Assembly (NCBI GenBank): GCA_002477465.1
Contig: DLPV01000003.1
Span: 187,504-233,118 of the forward strand
Length of the DNA stretch: 45,615 bases
Direction of reading: 5' to 3'
Source of the DNA: Gammaproteobacteria bacterium UBA7449
GTDB lineage: Bacteria > Pseudomonadota > Gammaproteobacteria > Pseudomonadales > Pseudohongiellaceae
Shown: one piece after another, positions 32,913 to 41,676 of the stretch
Layout: each line of letters begins with the position of its first letter
Numbering within the stretch: position 1 is the first letter of the stretch
Position numbers and translations under genes: made by a program
The notes under the pieces: generated by a model
What the model was told of the DNA's origin: nothing
The model's input: the letters and a program-made list of their open reading frames with translations, nothing else
The model's database searches: none

Positions 32913-33977
32913 CTAGCGCTTGGGTAACACTGATCGGAGCTTGTCCGCCATTTCCAGCAGGGCTGCTTCGGTAGTTTCCCAATCCATACAGGCATCTGTC
33001 ACAGACACACCGTACTTTAACTGGCCCAGATCATCCGGGATAGATTGGCTGCCGTGATTTATATTACCTTCCAGCATGACCCCGATAATCGACTTGTTGC
33101 CTTCAAGTATCTGATGGGTGATGTCCTTTAATACCAGAGGCTGCACATCCGGATCCTTGTTCGAATTGGCGTGGCTGCAGTCAACCATGATGTTTTTGTT
33201 GACGCCGCCAGCTTCAAGCGCTTTTTCACATTGAGCAATATTCACCGAGTCGTAATTCGGGCCCTTGCTGCCGCCACGCAGTACTACGTGCGCATAGGGG
33301 TTACCCTTGGTGGTAACCACTGACACCTGCCCTTCACCATTGATGCCGAGAAATCGGTGGGGGCTGGAAACCGACTGCATGGCATTGATGGCTACCATCA
33401 AACCACCGTCAGTACCATTCTTAAAGCCCACTGGCGAAGATAGCCCTGAGGACATTTCCCTATGGGTCTGTGATTCGGTAGTGCGGGCCCCGATTGCAGA
33501 CCATGCAATAAGGTCCTGCAGGTATTGTGGAGATATCGGATCTAGTGCCTCGGTGGAGGCGGGTAGTCCTTTCTCGGAGATATCCAGCAGCAGTTTGCGC
33601 CCTATACGCAATCCTTCCTCGATCTTGAACGAATCATCCAAATGCGGGTCATTGATAAGGCCCTTCCAACCGATAGAGGTTCGCGGCTTCTCAAAATAGA
33701 CGCGCATGACAATATAAAGCGTATCCGCAATCTTTGGCGCTAACGCCTTGAGTCGCTCTGCATAGTCGAGGGCGGCCTCAGGGTCATGGATAGAACAAGG
33801 ACCCACCACGACAAAAAGGCGCGGGTCTTTTCGGTCCAGGATGTCGAAGATTGTTTGTCGCGCCTGCTGCACTGTTTCCTGTGCTGCTCCTGCGAGAGGG
33901 AGCTCAGCCTTGAGTTGCTGCGGAGTGATGAGCGCGTCATTGGATTTGACGTTTAAATTATCGGTCATTACGGACAT
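32913..33977 (-). CDS. 3-deoxy-7-phosphoheptulonate (DAHP) synthase, class I AroFGH type
   Basis: A 354-residue enzyme joining phosphoenolpyruvate and erythrose-4-phosphate in the first step of the shikimate pathway. Motifs: V-V-G-P-C-S-I-H-D, R-V-Y-F-E-K-P-R-T-S-I-G-W-K-G, I-G-A-R-T-T-E-S-Q, G-F-K-N-G-T-D-G, V-D-C-S-H-A-N-S and S-V-T-D-A-C-M-D-W. ATG at 33977 gives the normal length (E. coli AroG 350); an upstream frame to 34082 adds 35 residues without family similarity. Which isozyme and which feedback inhibitor apply cannot be told by eye. An extended -10 promoter lies about 150 bases upstream. Confidence 0.96.
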   Translation of the reverse strand: MSVMTDNLNVKSNDALITPQQLKAELPLAGAAQETVQQARQTIFDILDRKDPRLFVVVGPCSIHDPEAALDYAERLKALAPKIADTLYIVMRVYFEKPRTSIGWKGLINDPHLDDSFKIEEGLRIGRKLLLDISEKGLPASTEALDPISPQYLQDLIAWSAIGARTTESQTHREMSSGLSSPVGFKNGTDGGLMVAINAMQSVSSPHRFLGINGEGQVSVVTTKGNPYAHVVLRGGSKGPNYDSVNIAQCEKALEAGGVNKNIMVDCSHANSNKDPDVQPLVLKDITHQILEGNKSIIGVMLEGNINHGSQSIPDDLGQLKYGVSVTDACMDWETTEAALLEMADKLRSVLPKR

Positions 33978-34128
33978 TGCTGGTCTCGGTACTTTAATTT
34001 TGTATCGCTGGATTAGCGTATTGCTGGTTTGGGATGCTGCTGCAATATTTGCTACAAATCCCCATTTCTGGCGACAGGGCATGCAAGCTTTAAGACAGTT
34101 GCCAACCTAACCCCAAAAAAGGGCGGAA

Positions 34129-34137
34129 ATGATAGCA
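34129..34137 (-). promoter_or_regulatory. Extended -10 promoter candidate for DAHP synthase
   Basis: The minus strand reads TGC-TATCAT, an extended -10 element with one mismatch in the hexamer. The surrounding 25 bases closely match the icd promoter block at 11573-11598. Confidence 0.5.
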
Positions 34138-34220
34138 GAATGTGAATTGCAAAGACATTTAGAGGATAATAACCGCCTTGCGATATAAAACGAGCTAAAC
34201 ATAGCTTGAAAGGAAGCCCG

Positions 34221-35369
34221 ATGAAGATTAGCCAGGGGTTTGATGGGGGCAACATCGAAGTGCTGTCCTGCGAGTCTGTCGATGATATTCGCCTGAAGAT
34301 TCGCGCCGACAAACATTCAGCGTTCTATCAGTGGTTTTATTTTCGTCTCAGCGATGCCAGACAGCAGAGCTGCGTAATGCGAATTATTAACGCTGACGGG
34401 GCAGCCTATCCCAATGGCTTCAGAGACTACCGGGTTTGTTATTCCTATGACCGTAAACACTGGTACCGACACGACACCAGCCTGGATGACGGCTGCCTTA
34501 ATATAGAATTTTGCCCGGAACAAGACTCGGTGTACTTCGCCTACTTCGCGCCTTATGCCATGGAAAGACATCATCGGCTCGTCGCCAAGGCGCAATCTGC
34601 CGAGCACTGTAGCAACCGACTCATCGGCCAGACGCTGGATGGGCAGGACCTGGACCTCTTGCGCTTTAGCCTTGATGTAGGCAAAACCCGGAAAACTGAA
34701 CGAAGACAATGCTGGATTATTGCGCGCCAACACCCAGGGGAAACCATGGCGGAATGGTGGATGGAAGGCTGCATCGATATGCTGTTGGATATCGACGAAC
34801 CGCTGACCCAGCAATTGCTGGAGCGCTGTGATATCAACCTGATTCCTAATATGAACCCGGATGGAAGTCGCCGCGGACACTTGCGCACTAACGCCGCTGG
34901 GCGCAATCTGAATCGGGAATGGATAGAGCCAGCCATGGATTCAGCGCCTGAAGCCCATCTGGCGAAGCAGGCAATGGCAGAGACGGGGGTAGATTTTTTC
35001 CTCGATGTGCATGGCGACGAGGCTCTGCCCTACTGTTTTATCGCAGGCACTGAGGGTTTAGCGAACTGGGAGTCTACACGCCAGGCCAAGCTGGATTTTT
35101 ATCGCAACCGGCTTGCGCACCTCAACCCGGACTTTCAAACCGAACATGGATATCCAGCCAAGCGCCCCGGGGAAGCAAACCTGAGTATGAGCACGGCCCA
35201 GACTGCCAGTCTCTATGACTGCCTGGCGATGACCCTGGAGATGCCGTTCAAAGATACCACTGCAACCCCCGATTCAACGTTCGGATGGTCACCACAGCGC
35301 TCTGGCAAACTTGCCGAGTCCTGTCTGCAGGCGATGCTAGACTATATACAGTCGGATCACATGCTCTAG
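34221..35369 (+). CDS. M14-family carboxypeptidase of the cytosolic (CCP/AGTPBP1-like) type
   Basis: A 382-residue zinc carboxypeptidase without a signal peptide. An N-terminal beta-sandwich (about 1-115, with F-Y-F-R-L-S-D-A-R) precedes the catalytic domain, as in eukaryotic deglutamylases. Zinc ligands are H171 and E174 (R-Q-H-P-G-E-T) and H264 (D-V-H-G-D-E); N-P-D-G-S-R-R-G and N-L-N-R-E-W bind substrate; the general base is E340 in T-L-E-M-P-F. Bacterial substrates are unknown. The start at 34221 is supported by AAGGAAG just upstream; an in-frame TTG at 34206 precedes it. It converges on thiC. Confidence 0.92.
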   Translation: MKISQGFDGGNIEVLSCESVDDIRLKIRADKHSAFYQWFYFRLSDARQQSCVMRIINADGAAYPNGFRDYRVCYSYDRKHWYRHDTSLDDGCLNIEFCPEQDSVYFAYFAPYAMERHHRLVAKAQSAEHCSNRLIGQTLDGQDLDLLRFSLDVGKTRKTERRQCWIIARQHPGETMAEWWMEGCIDMLLDIDEPLTQQLLERCDINLIPNMNPDGSRRGHLRTNAAGRNLNREWIEPAMDSAPEAHLAKQAMAETGVDFFLDVHGDEALPYCFIAGTEGLANWESTRQAKLDFYRNRLAHLNPDFQTEHGYPAKRPGEANLSMSTAQTASLYDCLAMTLEMPFKDTTATPDSTFGWSPQRSGKLAESCLQAMLDYIQSDHML

Positions 35370-35428
35370 GCACTATTTTTTAGGCCGTAGGTTCCAAGTA
35401 TTAGTTTTTAGGCTTTGAATTCCAGCTG

Positions 35429-37312
35429 CTAAACCTTACGATAGAGTTTTCGCCCCTGCTTTTCATATTGTTCGGCCATGGCCGCCATGCCTTCATCTAT
35501 CGCCTTGTCGACGTTACCCTCAGTGTTGGCAGAGGCGTACTCACGTACTTCCTGCGAGATTTTCATCGAGCAAAATTTGGGGCCGCACATGGAACAAAAG
35601 TGTGCGACCTTGCCCGACTGCTTTGGCAAAGTCTCATCGTGATAAGCACGCGCGGTCGTGGGATCAAGACCAAGGTTGAACTGGTCTTCCCAACGAAACT
35701 CGAAGCGCGCTTTAGACAGGGCATTGTCTCGTAACTGGGCGCCGGGATGACCCTTTGCAAGATCAGCCGCGTGGGCCGCAATCTTATAAGCCATCAGCCC
35801 TTCTTTGACATCTTGCTTGTTGGGCAATCCGAGGTGTTCTTTTGGCGTGACATAGCACAGCATGGCGCATCCGAACCATCCAATCATGGCGGCGCCGATG
35901 CCAGAGGTGATGTGATCATATCCGGGCGCGATATCAGTTGTGAGCGGACCCAATGTATAGAAAGGTGCCTCATCGCACACTTCTAACTGTTTCTCCATGT
36001 TTTCCTTAATCATGTGCATGGGCACATGGCCTGGACCTTCAATCATGGTTTGCACATCATGGCGCAAGGCAATCTTGGTGAGTTCACCCAGGGTTTCCAA
36101 TTCACCAAACTGCGCTGCATCGTTGGCATCAGCAACCGATCCTGGCCGCAGTCCATCACCCAGTGAAAAGGAGACGTCATAAGCCTTCATGATCTCGCAG
36201 ATGTCTTCAAAATGGGTATAAAGGAAATTTTCCTTGTGATGAGACAGGCACCACTTGGCCATGATGGATCCACCGCGCGACACAATGCCCGTTACGCGCT
36301 TGGCGGTCAGCGGCACATAGCGCAACAGCACGCCAGCATGAATTGTAAAGTAGTCCACACCCTGCTCGGCCTGCTCAATCAAGGTATCGCGATAAATTTC
36401 CCAGCTAAGATCCTCGGCAACGCCATCTACCTTCTCCAGCGCCTGATAAATTGGCACAGTTCCGATCGGCACCATGGAGTTACGAATAATCCACTCCCTG
36501 GTTTCATGGATATTCTTGCCGGTAGACAGATCCATCACCGTGTCCGCGCCCCAGAGTGCTGACCATGTCAGCTTCTCTACCTCTTCTTCAATCGAAGAAG
36601 TCACGGCAGAATTTCCAATATTGGCATTCACCTTTACCAGGAAGTTACGCCCGATGATCATGGGCTCAATTTCGGGATGGTTGATATTGGCAGGGATGAT
36701 TGCTCGCCCGCGCGCTACTTCGTCGCGCACAAACTCAGGGGTAATCTCATCAGGAATCTGGGCAGCAAACGATTCGCCGCTATGCTGATGGAGAGGCTGC
36801 TCCTGCTCACGCAGTTGGGCCCGGACAATGTTCTCGCGAATGGCAATATATTCCATCTCAGGCGTGATGATGCCCTGGCGAGCGTAGTGCAACTGCGTCA
36901 CATTAGCGCCCGATCTGGCCCTGCGAGGCGCGTGAATATGTTCAAAGCGCAGGTGCGCTGTATTCAGATCCTGCTGCCTGGCCTGGCCAAATGTGGAGCT
37001 GGCGCCTGCCAGCTGTTCGGTATCATTTCTTTCCTCGATCCAGGGCTGGCGAATTGGCGGCAGGCCCTTGCGCAGGTCAATCACCGACTCCGTATCTGAA
37101 TAGATACCAGACGTATCATAAACTCGAATCGGTGGATTCTCTTCGAGGCCTGTTTCAGTCTCAGTGGCAGTCAGGCTGATTTCTCGCATCGGGACCTTAA
37201 GATCGGATCTACTGCCCTGTACGTATATCTTACGAGAATTTGGGTAGTGCTGCTGTCCGCTGGTATCCAGCTTGCTGATTTTTTCCAGTAGGTGTTCAGA
37301 TTCTGCGTTCAT
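35429..37312 (-). CDS. thiC: Phosphomethylpyrimidine synthase ThiC
   Basis: A 627-residue radical-SAM enzyme that converts aminoimidazole ribotide to hydroxymethylpyrimidine phosphate in thiamine synthesis. The unusual C-terminal cluster motif C-S-M-C-G-P-K-F-C (C-x2-C-x4-C) is present, together with N-I-N-H-P-E, G-A-D-T-V-M-D-L-S-T-G, S-R-G-G-S-I-M-A-K-W, S-L-G-D-G-L-R-P-G and E-G-P-G-H-V-P-M-H. The N-terminal ThiC-associated domain is complete. I see no THI-box (TPP riboswitch) in its 389-base upstream region, which is unusual. It is divergent from tolC, as in Pseudomonas. Confidence 0.98.
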   Translation of the reverse strand: MNAESEHLLEKISKLDTSGQQHYPNSRKIYVQGSRSDLKVPMREISLTATETETGLEENPPIRVYDTSGIYSDTESVIDLRKGLPPIRQPWIEERNDTEQLAGASSTFGQARQQDLNTAHLRFEHIHAPRRARSGANVTQLHYARQGIITPEMEYIAIRENIVRAQLREQEQPLHQHSGESFAAQIPDEITPEFVRDEVARGRAIIPANINHPEIEPMIIGRNFLVKVNANIGNSAVTSSIEEEVEKLTWSALWGADTVMDLSTGKNIHETREWIIRNSMVPIGTVPIYQALEKVDGVAEDLSWEIYRDTLIEQAEQGVDYFTIHAGVLLRYVPLTAKRVTGIVSRGGSIMAKWCLSHHKENFLYTHFEDICEIMKAYDVSFSLGDGLRPGSVADANDAAQFGELETLGELTKIALRHDVQTMIEGPGHVPMHMIKENMEKQLEVCDEAPFYTLGPLTTDIAPGYDHITSGIGAAMIGWFGCAMLCYVTPKEHLGLPNKQDVKEGLMAYKIAAHAADLAKGHPGAQLRDNALSKARFEFRWEDQFNLGLDPTTARAYHDETLPKQSGKVAHFCSMCGPKFCSMKISQEVREYASANTEGNVDKAIDEGMAAMAEQYEKQGRKLYRKV

Positions 37313-37575
37313 TCGAGGGTCCTGTGGTGCCAGCGAAAGCGAGACTAACGGTCACTGTTTTCGGCTTCCTGGCGTGTGTTTTAGGATGTAAAGCATTCGG
37401 TCTATCAGCGAACCAGAGCAGACTCGCTGGCGGTATCTAGGCTGAGATCATTATGCCCTAAAACACTCGCAAAGTAATACGCTGGCCAGAAGCCGCCAAG
37501 ACCAATGTAACCGGCTGAGCTCTCCAGCGTCTAATAGTGAATGAAGAACAGCCTGTCGCATCGCTGGGGTTAAAA

Positions 37576-37604
37576 TTGTCACTTTTGGTTACACTGTGTA
37601 GAAT
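37576..37604 (+). promoter_or_regulatory. Sigma70 promoter for tolC
   Basis: TTGTCA (37576-37581), exactly 17 bases, TAGAAT (37599-37604), about 97 bases before the tolC start. The remaining gap (37313-37701) holds a 6-bp-armed hairpin (CAGCGA 37406-37411 / TCGCTG 37424-37429) and nothing else I can name. Confidence 0.62.
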
Positions 37605-37701
37605 GCGCGCTTGCTCATCTCCACCACCTGAAATCCAATAATTTCGGTTTTACCCGCATTGACGCCAGTCACGGGATTCACACGCATCAAGGTCAGTAAT
37701 T

Positions 37702-39099
37702 ATGAGACGACTATCGAAGTACTTAGGACTTTTACTCCTGGGCAGCCTCTTCTGTTCAGCCAGTTACGGGCAGGATCTCTACACGATCCTCGAACTCGCC
37801 CTCGAAAATGACCCTACTCTGAGGCAAGCCGAAGCAGTCTATCGCGCTAATCGAGAGAACCTGAACCAGAGCCGCTCGGCCTTGCTTCCAAGTTTGGGCG
37901 TTGGCGGCAGTACCTCACGGGTGACCTCTGGTCCTGCAGATGATGTTTTCAGGGACATAACGAATCCGGTAACCGGTGAAACAGTAAGCACCCTGGTCCA
38001 GCCTGCACATAGCTACGCTAATGGTTTGAACAACCACGGCTGGGGTCTAAACCTGAACCAGAGTGTGATCAACCTATCCAACTGGTATACCTTCCAAAGC
38101 GCCAGGGCCAGTGACCGCGCGGCCGCAATTAACCTCGCGGCCCAGGAACAGGACCTGATCATGCGCGTCGCCATGGCTTATTTCGATGTGCTGCGCGCCC
38201 AGGAACTGCTGGAAACCAATCTTCAGGAAGAAGAAGCGGCGCTGCGCTCGCTTGAGCAGACCAGACAGCGAGAAGAAGTAGGTCTGGTCGCGATTACTGA
38301 CGTGTTCGACAGCCAGGCTGCCTATGACCTGGCCCGCAACACTACAATACTTCAGCGTGACCTGCTGCGTTCCCGCTTTGAAGCGCTGGAAGCAATCACC
38401 GGTCAGCCCCATGGTGATATCGATGAGCTCCGAGCCGATTTCCCAATCCTGGAGGTCGATGGCTCACTGATCGCCTGGGAAGATCAAGCTGAAGACAATA
38501 GCCTTGCCATCGCGGCAGCCAGGTACAACCTTGATGCCTCGCGCAAAACGCTGCGGGCGCGCAAGTCAGATCATCTGCCAACCGTGGATATCGCCGGAGT
38601 GTATGGCCACAACGTGACGGCCCCTATCGTGAGTCAGGGTATTGTGATTGGCGGCGGTGCATTCGATCGCACCTCCCTGGCACTGAGTGTCAGTATTCCT
38701 CTTTACAGCGGCGGCGCCGTCAGTGCACGTCGACGTCAGGCTGAGCAGAATGTGGTTGCTGCACAGGAATCGCTGGAACTGACCAAACGCCAGCTGACTC
38801 AGAGTATTCGAAATGCCTACCGTCGGGTAAACACCGACGTCCTTGTTATTGACCAGCGCCAGCAATCAATCAACTCGGCTCAGCTTGCGCTTGATGCGAC
38901 GGAGCTTGGTGCCGAGGTTGGTACACGTAACATCGTAGAAGTGCTGAGGGCCCGTGAAAATCTCTTCCGCGCTCTGCGCCAGTACGCTGACGCCCGCTTT
39001 GACTATGTCCTCGATACACTGGTACTCAAGCAGGTCGCTGGCATACTTACACCTGAAGACATCATTCAATTGAATGAATGGCTGCAGGGAGAAGGATAA
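37702..39099 (+). CDS. tolC: TolC-family outer-membrane efflux protein
   Basis: A 465-residue outer-membrane channel: signal peptide 1-23 (S-Y-G-Q), then two OEP repeats. Typical marks are L-Y-T-I-L-E-L-A-L-E-N-D-P-T-L at the start, A-Y-F-D-V-L-R-A-Q-E-L-L, V-G-L-V-A-I-T-D-V-F-D-S-Q-A in repeat 1, and the matching L-G-A-E-V-G-T-R-N-I-V-E-V-L-R-A-R-E-N-L in repeat 2. It forms the trimeric exit duct for tripartite pumps and type I secretion. No pump or adaptor gene is adjacent. A strong promoter precedes it and a strong terminator follows. Confidence 0.95.
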   Translation: MRRLSKYLGLLLLGSLFCSASYGQDLYTILELALENDPTLRQAEAVYRANRENLNQSRSALLPSLGVGGSTSRVTSGPADDVFRDITNPVTGETVSTLVQPAHSYANGLNNHGWGLNLNQSVINLSNWYTFQSARASDRAAAINLAAQEQDLIMRVAMAYFDVLRAQELLETNLQEEEAALRSLEQTRQREEVGLVAITDVFDSQAAYDLARNTTILQRDLLRSRFEALEAITGQPHGDIDELRADFPILEVDGSLIAWEDQAEDNSLAIAAARYNLDASRKTLRARKSDHLPTVDIAGVYGHNVTAPIVSQGIVIGGGAFDRTSLALSVSIPLYSGGAVSARRRQAEQNVVAAQESLELTKRQLTQSIRNAYRRVNTDVLVIDQRQQSINSAQLALDATELGAEVGTRNIVEVLRARENLFRALRQYADARFDYVLDTLVLKQVAGILTPEDIIQLNEWLQGEG

Positions 39100-39120
39100 A
39101 CTGCGATCACTCAGCAATAA

Positions 39121-39148
39121 AAAAGGGCCGCTATGCGGCCCTTTTTTT
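39121..39148. terminator. Intrinsic terminator between tolC and ovoA
   Basis: GGGCCGC / GCGGCCC stem with a 3-base loop, A-run before and T7 after; it can serve both the tolC and ovoA transcripts. Confidence 0.93.
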
Positions 39149-39199
39149 ATTCGTACTGATTTCGCTCACGGCGCGTGTCAGGGCGCCGCTCGTGGCAGC

Positions 39200-41494
39200 T
39201 CACAACTTCCGCCAGACTGAGACTTGGGCAACGATGTATTCATATTTGCGCCGATGCTCCCTGATTATGAATGGCAGATCTTCTTCGTGCAGGCGTTTGA
39301 ATCCCGGCAAGCATTCCCCCAGCGCCGCAAGCGTTGCTTCACTATCGGCTCCATCAAGAAAGCTATCGGGATTAGTGTACTGCGCCATCCAGGTATTGGG
39401 GGAAGAAATAACCAATATGCCACCTTGCTGCAGGTAACGGTTTGATTCCGTGAATTGCTTCAGGCAATACTCTGGCTCTGACAAGCGACACATGAGATTA
39501 CTGAGCAGAATCGCATCGTAGGGCTCATTATTCTGAAGTAGCGGCACAGCATCGAGATTGGCAGCGTCTCCCTGTAAAAAGCCAAGCTGATTGCAGTCTA
39601 TTGCCGGGTCCACTTCTGCTGTTAACTGCGTGTTGTGACGGCCTGTTTCCCAGCGCTGATAGCTTAGCGACTTTGCAGTTCGCAGGTGCTCAGCCGCATC
39701 AATGAAAGCGTCGCTGTAATCCAGACCCATCACCGAGCCGAATTCCCTGGCCAGCTCAAATGTAGAGCGGCCCACTGCACAACCAAGATCAAGCGCACTG
39801 TTTTTGCCAGTGCTGAATTGGTTCATCAATTCCACTGTGCGGGTAATCAGGTTCGTTACCCTGGGTACTTGAATTCGTGACGCCAGAGATTGGTCGAACT
39901 GATCAGACTCTTCACCCCAGTGGAACAGCAAATACTGGTTAACTACTTCATCAGTATCGTACTTGTCGCCTTTCTTCTCTGCTGCATCAGAATCCAGTAC
40001 AAGCCGGAAACCTGCGTGCTGAAAAAAGTGAGGTCGAAAATGAAAACGCGACCAGATACTCGCTTCATCGCCCGTGCTAATGAAGGAGCCCCCAAGAATC
40101 ATCTGATGCTCACCATCGAAACAAGGCGCACTGAAATCGGTGTAATACGGATGGATCTTGAAATCGGGCAAGGGATGGAATGGATCCTCACACCACTGCC
40201 AGACGTTGCCAAAACTGTCATGAAATCCCAAGGCATTGGACGTGAGTGCATTCACGGCACCCTCACTGCCAAAGCGAAGATTGTGATTAGCTGGTCTATC
40301 GGCACTGCTGTGCATCACGCTATCCAATCCTAGCTGTTCCTGAGAACCAGGCTCCCAGTCGATTGCCGCGCTCAACGCCGGGTCGCGTATTGCAAGGTGC
40401 TCACTTTCCGCTAACAGTCGATAAGGCACGCTGCTATCTTCCCGTTCACTAAGCCAGGCACAATAGGCTTTCGCCTCGTAGAAATTTACAACCGCAGGCC
40501 AGCTCCACTGCATGGGTATTTCACTGAACGTGGTGCGCAGCTTGTAGCGATGAGAGCCAGCGGGGCCATCCTGAACCCAGAACGTGGGCCACTTCACATT
40601 GCGAAACTGTCTCCAGCCCCAGCCAGATTCCGACCAATAACGGCGCTGTTCATAGCCACCGGCCTGAACGAACTGAAAAAATTCGCCGTTGCTAATCAGG
40701 TATTTACTGGCCTTGAAGCCGCTGACCTCACGCTGATCCTTGCCGTACTCGTTATCCCAACCGAAAGTCGGCCAGGCATTGGGTTTGCCCAGGGCAACGC
40801 GCGTTGAATCAACTTCCAACATTTCATTGCTGGGGTAGTGCTCGCCCTGTTTCGGATCGTAATTCTGCCCGGTGGGTGCAGTAAGCCAGTCCGGCCAGCT
40901 GTCTGGCTGTGTAACGTATTCCAGCGGCAGCTCCCGAATCAGGACTGAGGAGGTCTCCAGATGAATGCGCTCGTGTTCGAAAGACATGGCCAGGGACCAG
41001 GCGGGTGATGCCATGGTGATAGGTTTATCCAGTGCTGGATGGGTCTGGATGACTTCTTTAACCAGCCCATAAACCTGCGCGCGATATTCGCGCACAGCGT
41101 CCAACTCTGGCCATATATCCTGCTCGCCGTTATGGAGATCGTCCCAGTTCATTTCATCGACACCGGTCTCAAACAACAGCTCGAATTCCTGGTTAACCGG
41201 TTTGTCTATGAGCCCACTAACCAGCATCTTGTTGACGTAAAAGCACACTGGATGGGCATAGTAAAAAATCAGGGGATGGCGGGTTTTATGATAAGGGCGC
41301 GCGTAGTAGGCCTCATCACTGGCCAGACTCGAGAACAGTTGCTCAGTCAGTGCCCAGGTGTTTTCAAAGTATGCCAGCACCGCCGCGCGGCCGGCGTTCA
41401 AATTTAGCAGCGGCAAGGACCCTGCTGTCGAATTAGACAGAGTGGCCTTTTCGCCGACCTGCGCAGCATCATGCAGGTCCTGTTCAATTAACAT
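39200..41494 (-). CDS. ovoA: Ovothiol synthase OvoA (5-histidylcysteine sulfoxide synthase / mercaptohistidine methyltransferase)
   Basis: A 764-residue three-part protein: DinB-like iron-binding domain (H-P-L-I-F-Y-Y-A-H at 73-81, H-E-R-I-H-L-E at 174-180), an FGE-sulfatase-like domain (about 220-500; S-G-F-K-A-S-K-Y-L-I-S-N-G-E-F, D-S-F-G-N-V-W-Q-W-C-E, R-P-H-F-F-Q-H-A-G-F-R-L-V) and a C-terminal methyltransferase (SAM loop L-D-L-G-C-A-V-G-R near 569-577). The first two join cysteine to histidine C5 oxidatively; the last is assigned N-methylation of the 4-mercaptohistidine. The product, ovothiol A, is a redox-active thiol. The lyase OvoB is not identified in the window. The fusion rules out a simple EgtB. 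Confidence 0.92.
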   Translation of the reverse strand: MLIEQDLHDAAQVGEKATLSNSTAGSLPLLNLNAGRAAVLAYFENTWALTEQLFSSLASDEAYYARPYHKTRHPLIFYYAHPVCFYVNKMLVSGLIDKPVNQEFELLFETGVDEMNWDDLHNGEQDIWPELDAVREYRAQVYGLVKEVIQTHPALDKPITMASPAWSLAMSFEHERIHLETSSVLIRELPLEYVTQPDSWPDWLTAPTGQNYDPKQGEHYPSNEMLEVDSTRVALGKPNAWPTFGWDNEYGKDQREVSGFKASKYLISNGEFFQFVQAGGYEQRRYWSESGWGWRQFRNVKWPTFWVQDGPAGSHRYKLRTTFSEIPMQWSWPAVVNFYEAKAYCAWLSEREDSSVPYRLLAESEHLAIRDPALSAAIDWEPGSQEQLGLDSVMHSSADRPANHNLRFGSEGAVNALTSNALGFHDSFGNVWQWCEDPFHPLPDFKIHPYYTDFSAPCFDGEHQMILGGSFISTGDEASIWSRFHFRPHFFQHAGFRLVLDSDAAEKKGDKYDTDEVVNQYLLFHWGEESDQFDQSLASRIQVPRVTNLITRTVELMNQFSTGKNSALDLGCAVGRSTFELAREFGSVMGLDYSDAFIDAAEHLRTAKSLSYQRWETGRHNTQLTAEVDPAIDCNQLGFLQGDAANLDAVPLLQNNEPYDAILLSNLMCRLSEPEYCLKQFTESNRYLQQGGILVISSPNTWMAQYTNPDSFLDGADSEATLAALGECLPGFKRLHEEDLPFIIREHRRKYEYIVAQVSVWRKL

Positions 41495-41502
41495 CGTACA
41501 CC

Positions 41503-41569
41503 TATAGTTTTCATTAAAAGTTGTTTGATTTGTTCGCTACGAACAGTACTTTTGCTGCAAGAAACTATA
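41503..41569. promoter_or_regulatory. Nested inverted repeats between ovoA and ybdL
   Basis: Three pairs of arms share nearly one centre (about 41535-41538): TATAGTTT 41503-41510 / AAACTATA 41562-41569; AAAAGT 41516-41521 / ACTTTT 41548-41553; GTTCG 41532-41536 / CGAAC 41540-41544. They lie just upstream of ovoA in the divergent promoter region. Role as operator or cruciform is an inference. Confidence 0.5.
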
Positions 41570-41676
41570 ACACGCATAGTGAATGCTGCTGAGTAGCAAT
41601 ATTCAGGTAGAATAGGCCCCAGCTCAGTCCTTATATTCTCAGCTCACCAGAGAGCATTCACCTAAGGGGAATCAAT

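Noticed and set aside
36212..37099. Overlapping plus-strand open frames inside thiC
   Set aside because: thiC motifs cover the same bases on the minus strand throughout, so these are shadows.
37440..37447. GGCTGAGA on the plus strand, the core of a THI-box
   Set aside because: It points toward tolC rather than thiC, and neither the GGGGTGC 5' arm nor the conserved 3' arm of a TPP riboswitch surrounds it.
39200..41494. EgtB (ergothioneine synthase)
   Set aside because: The C-terminal methyltransferase fusion and N-terminal pattern fit OvoA; no egtD is adjacent.
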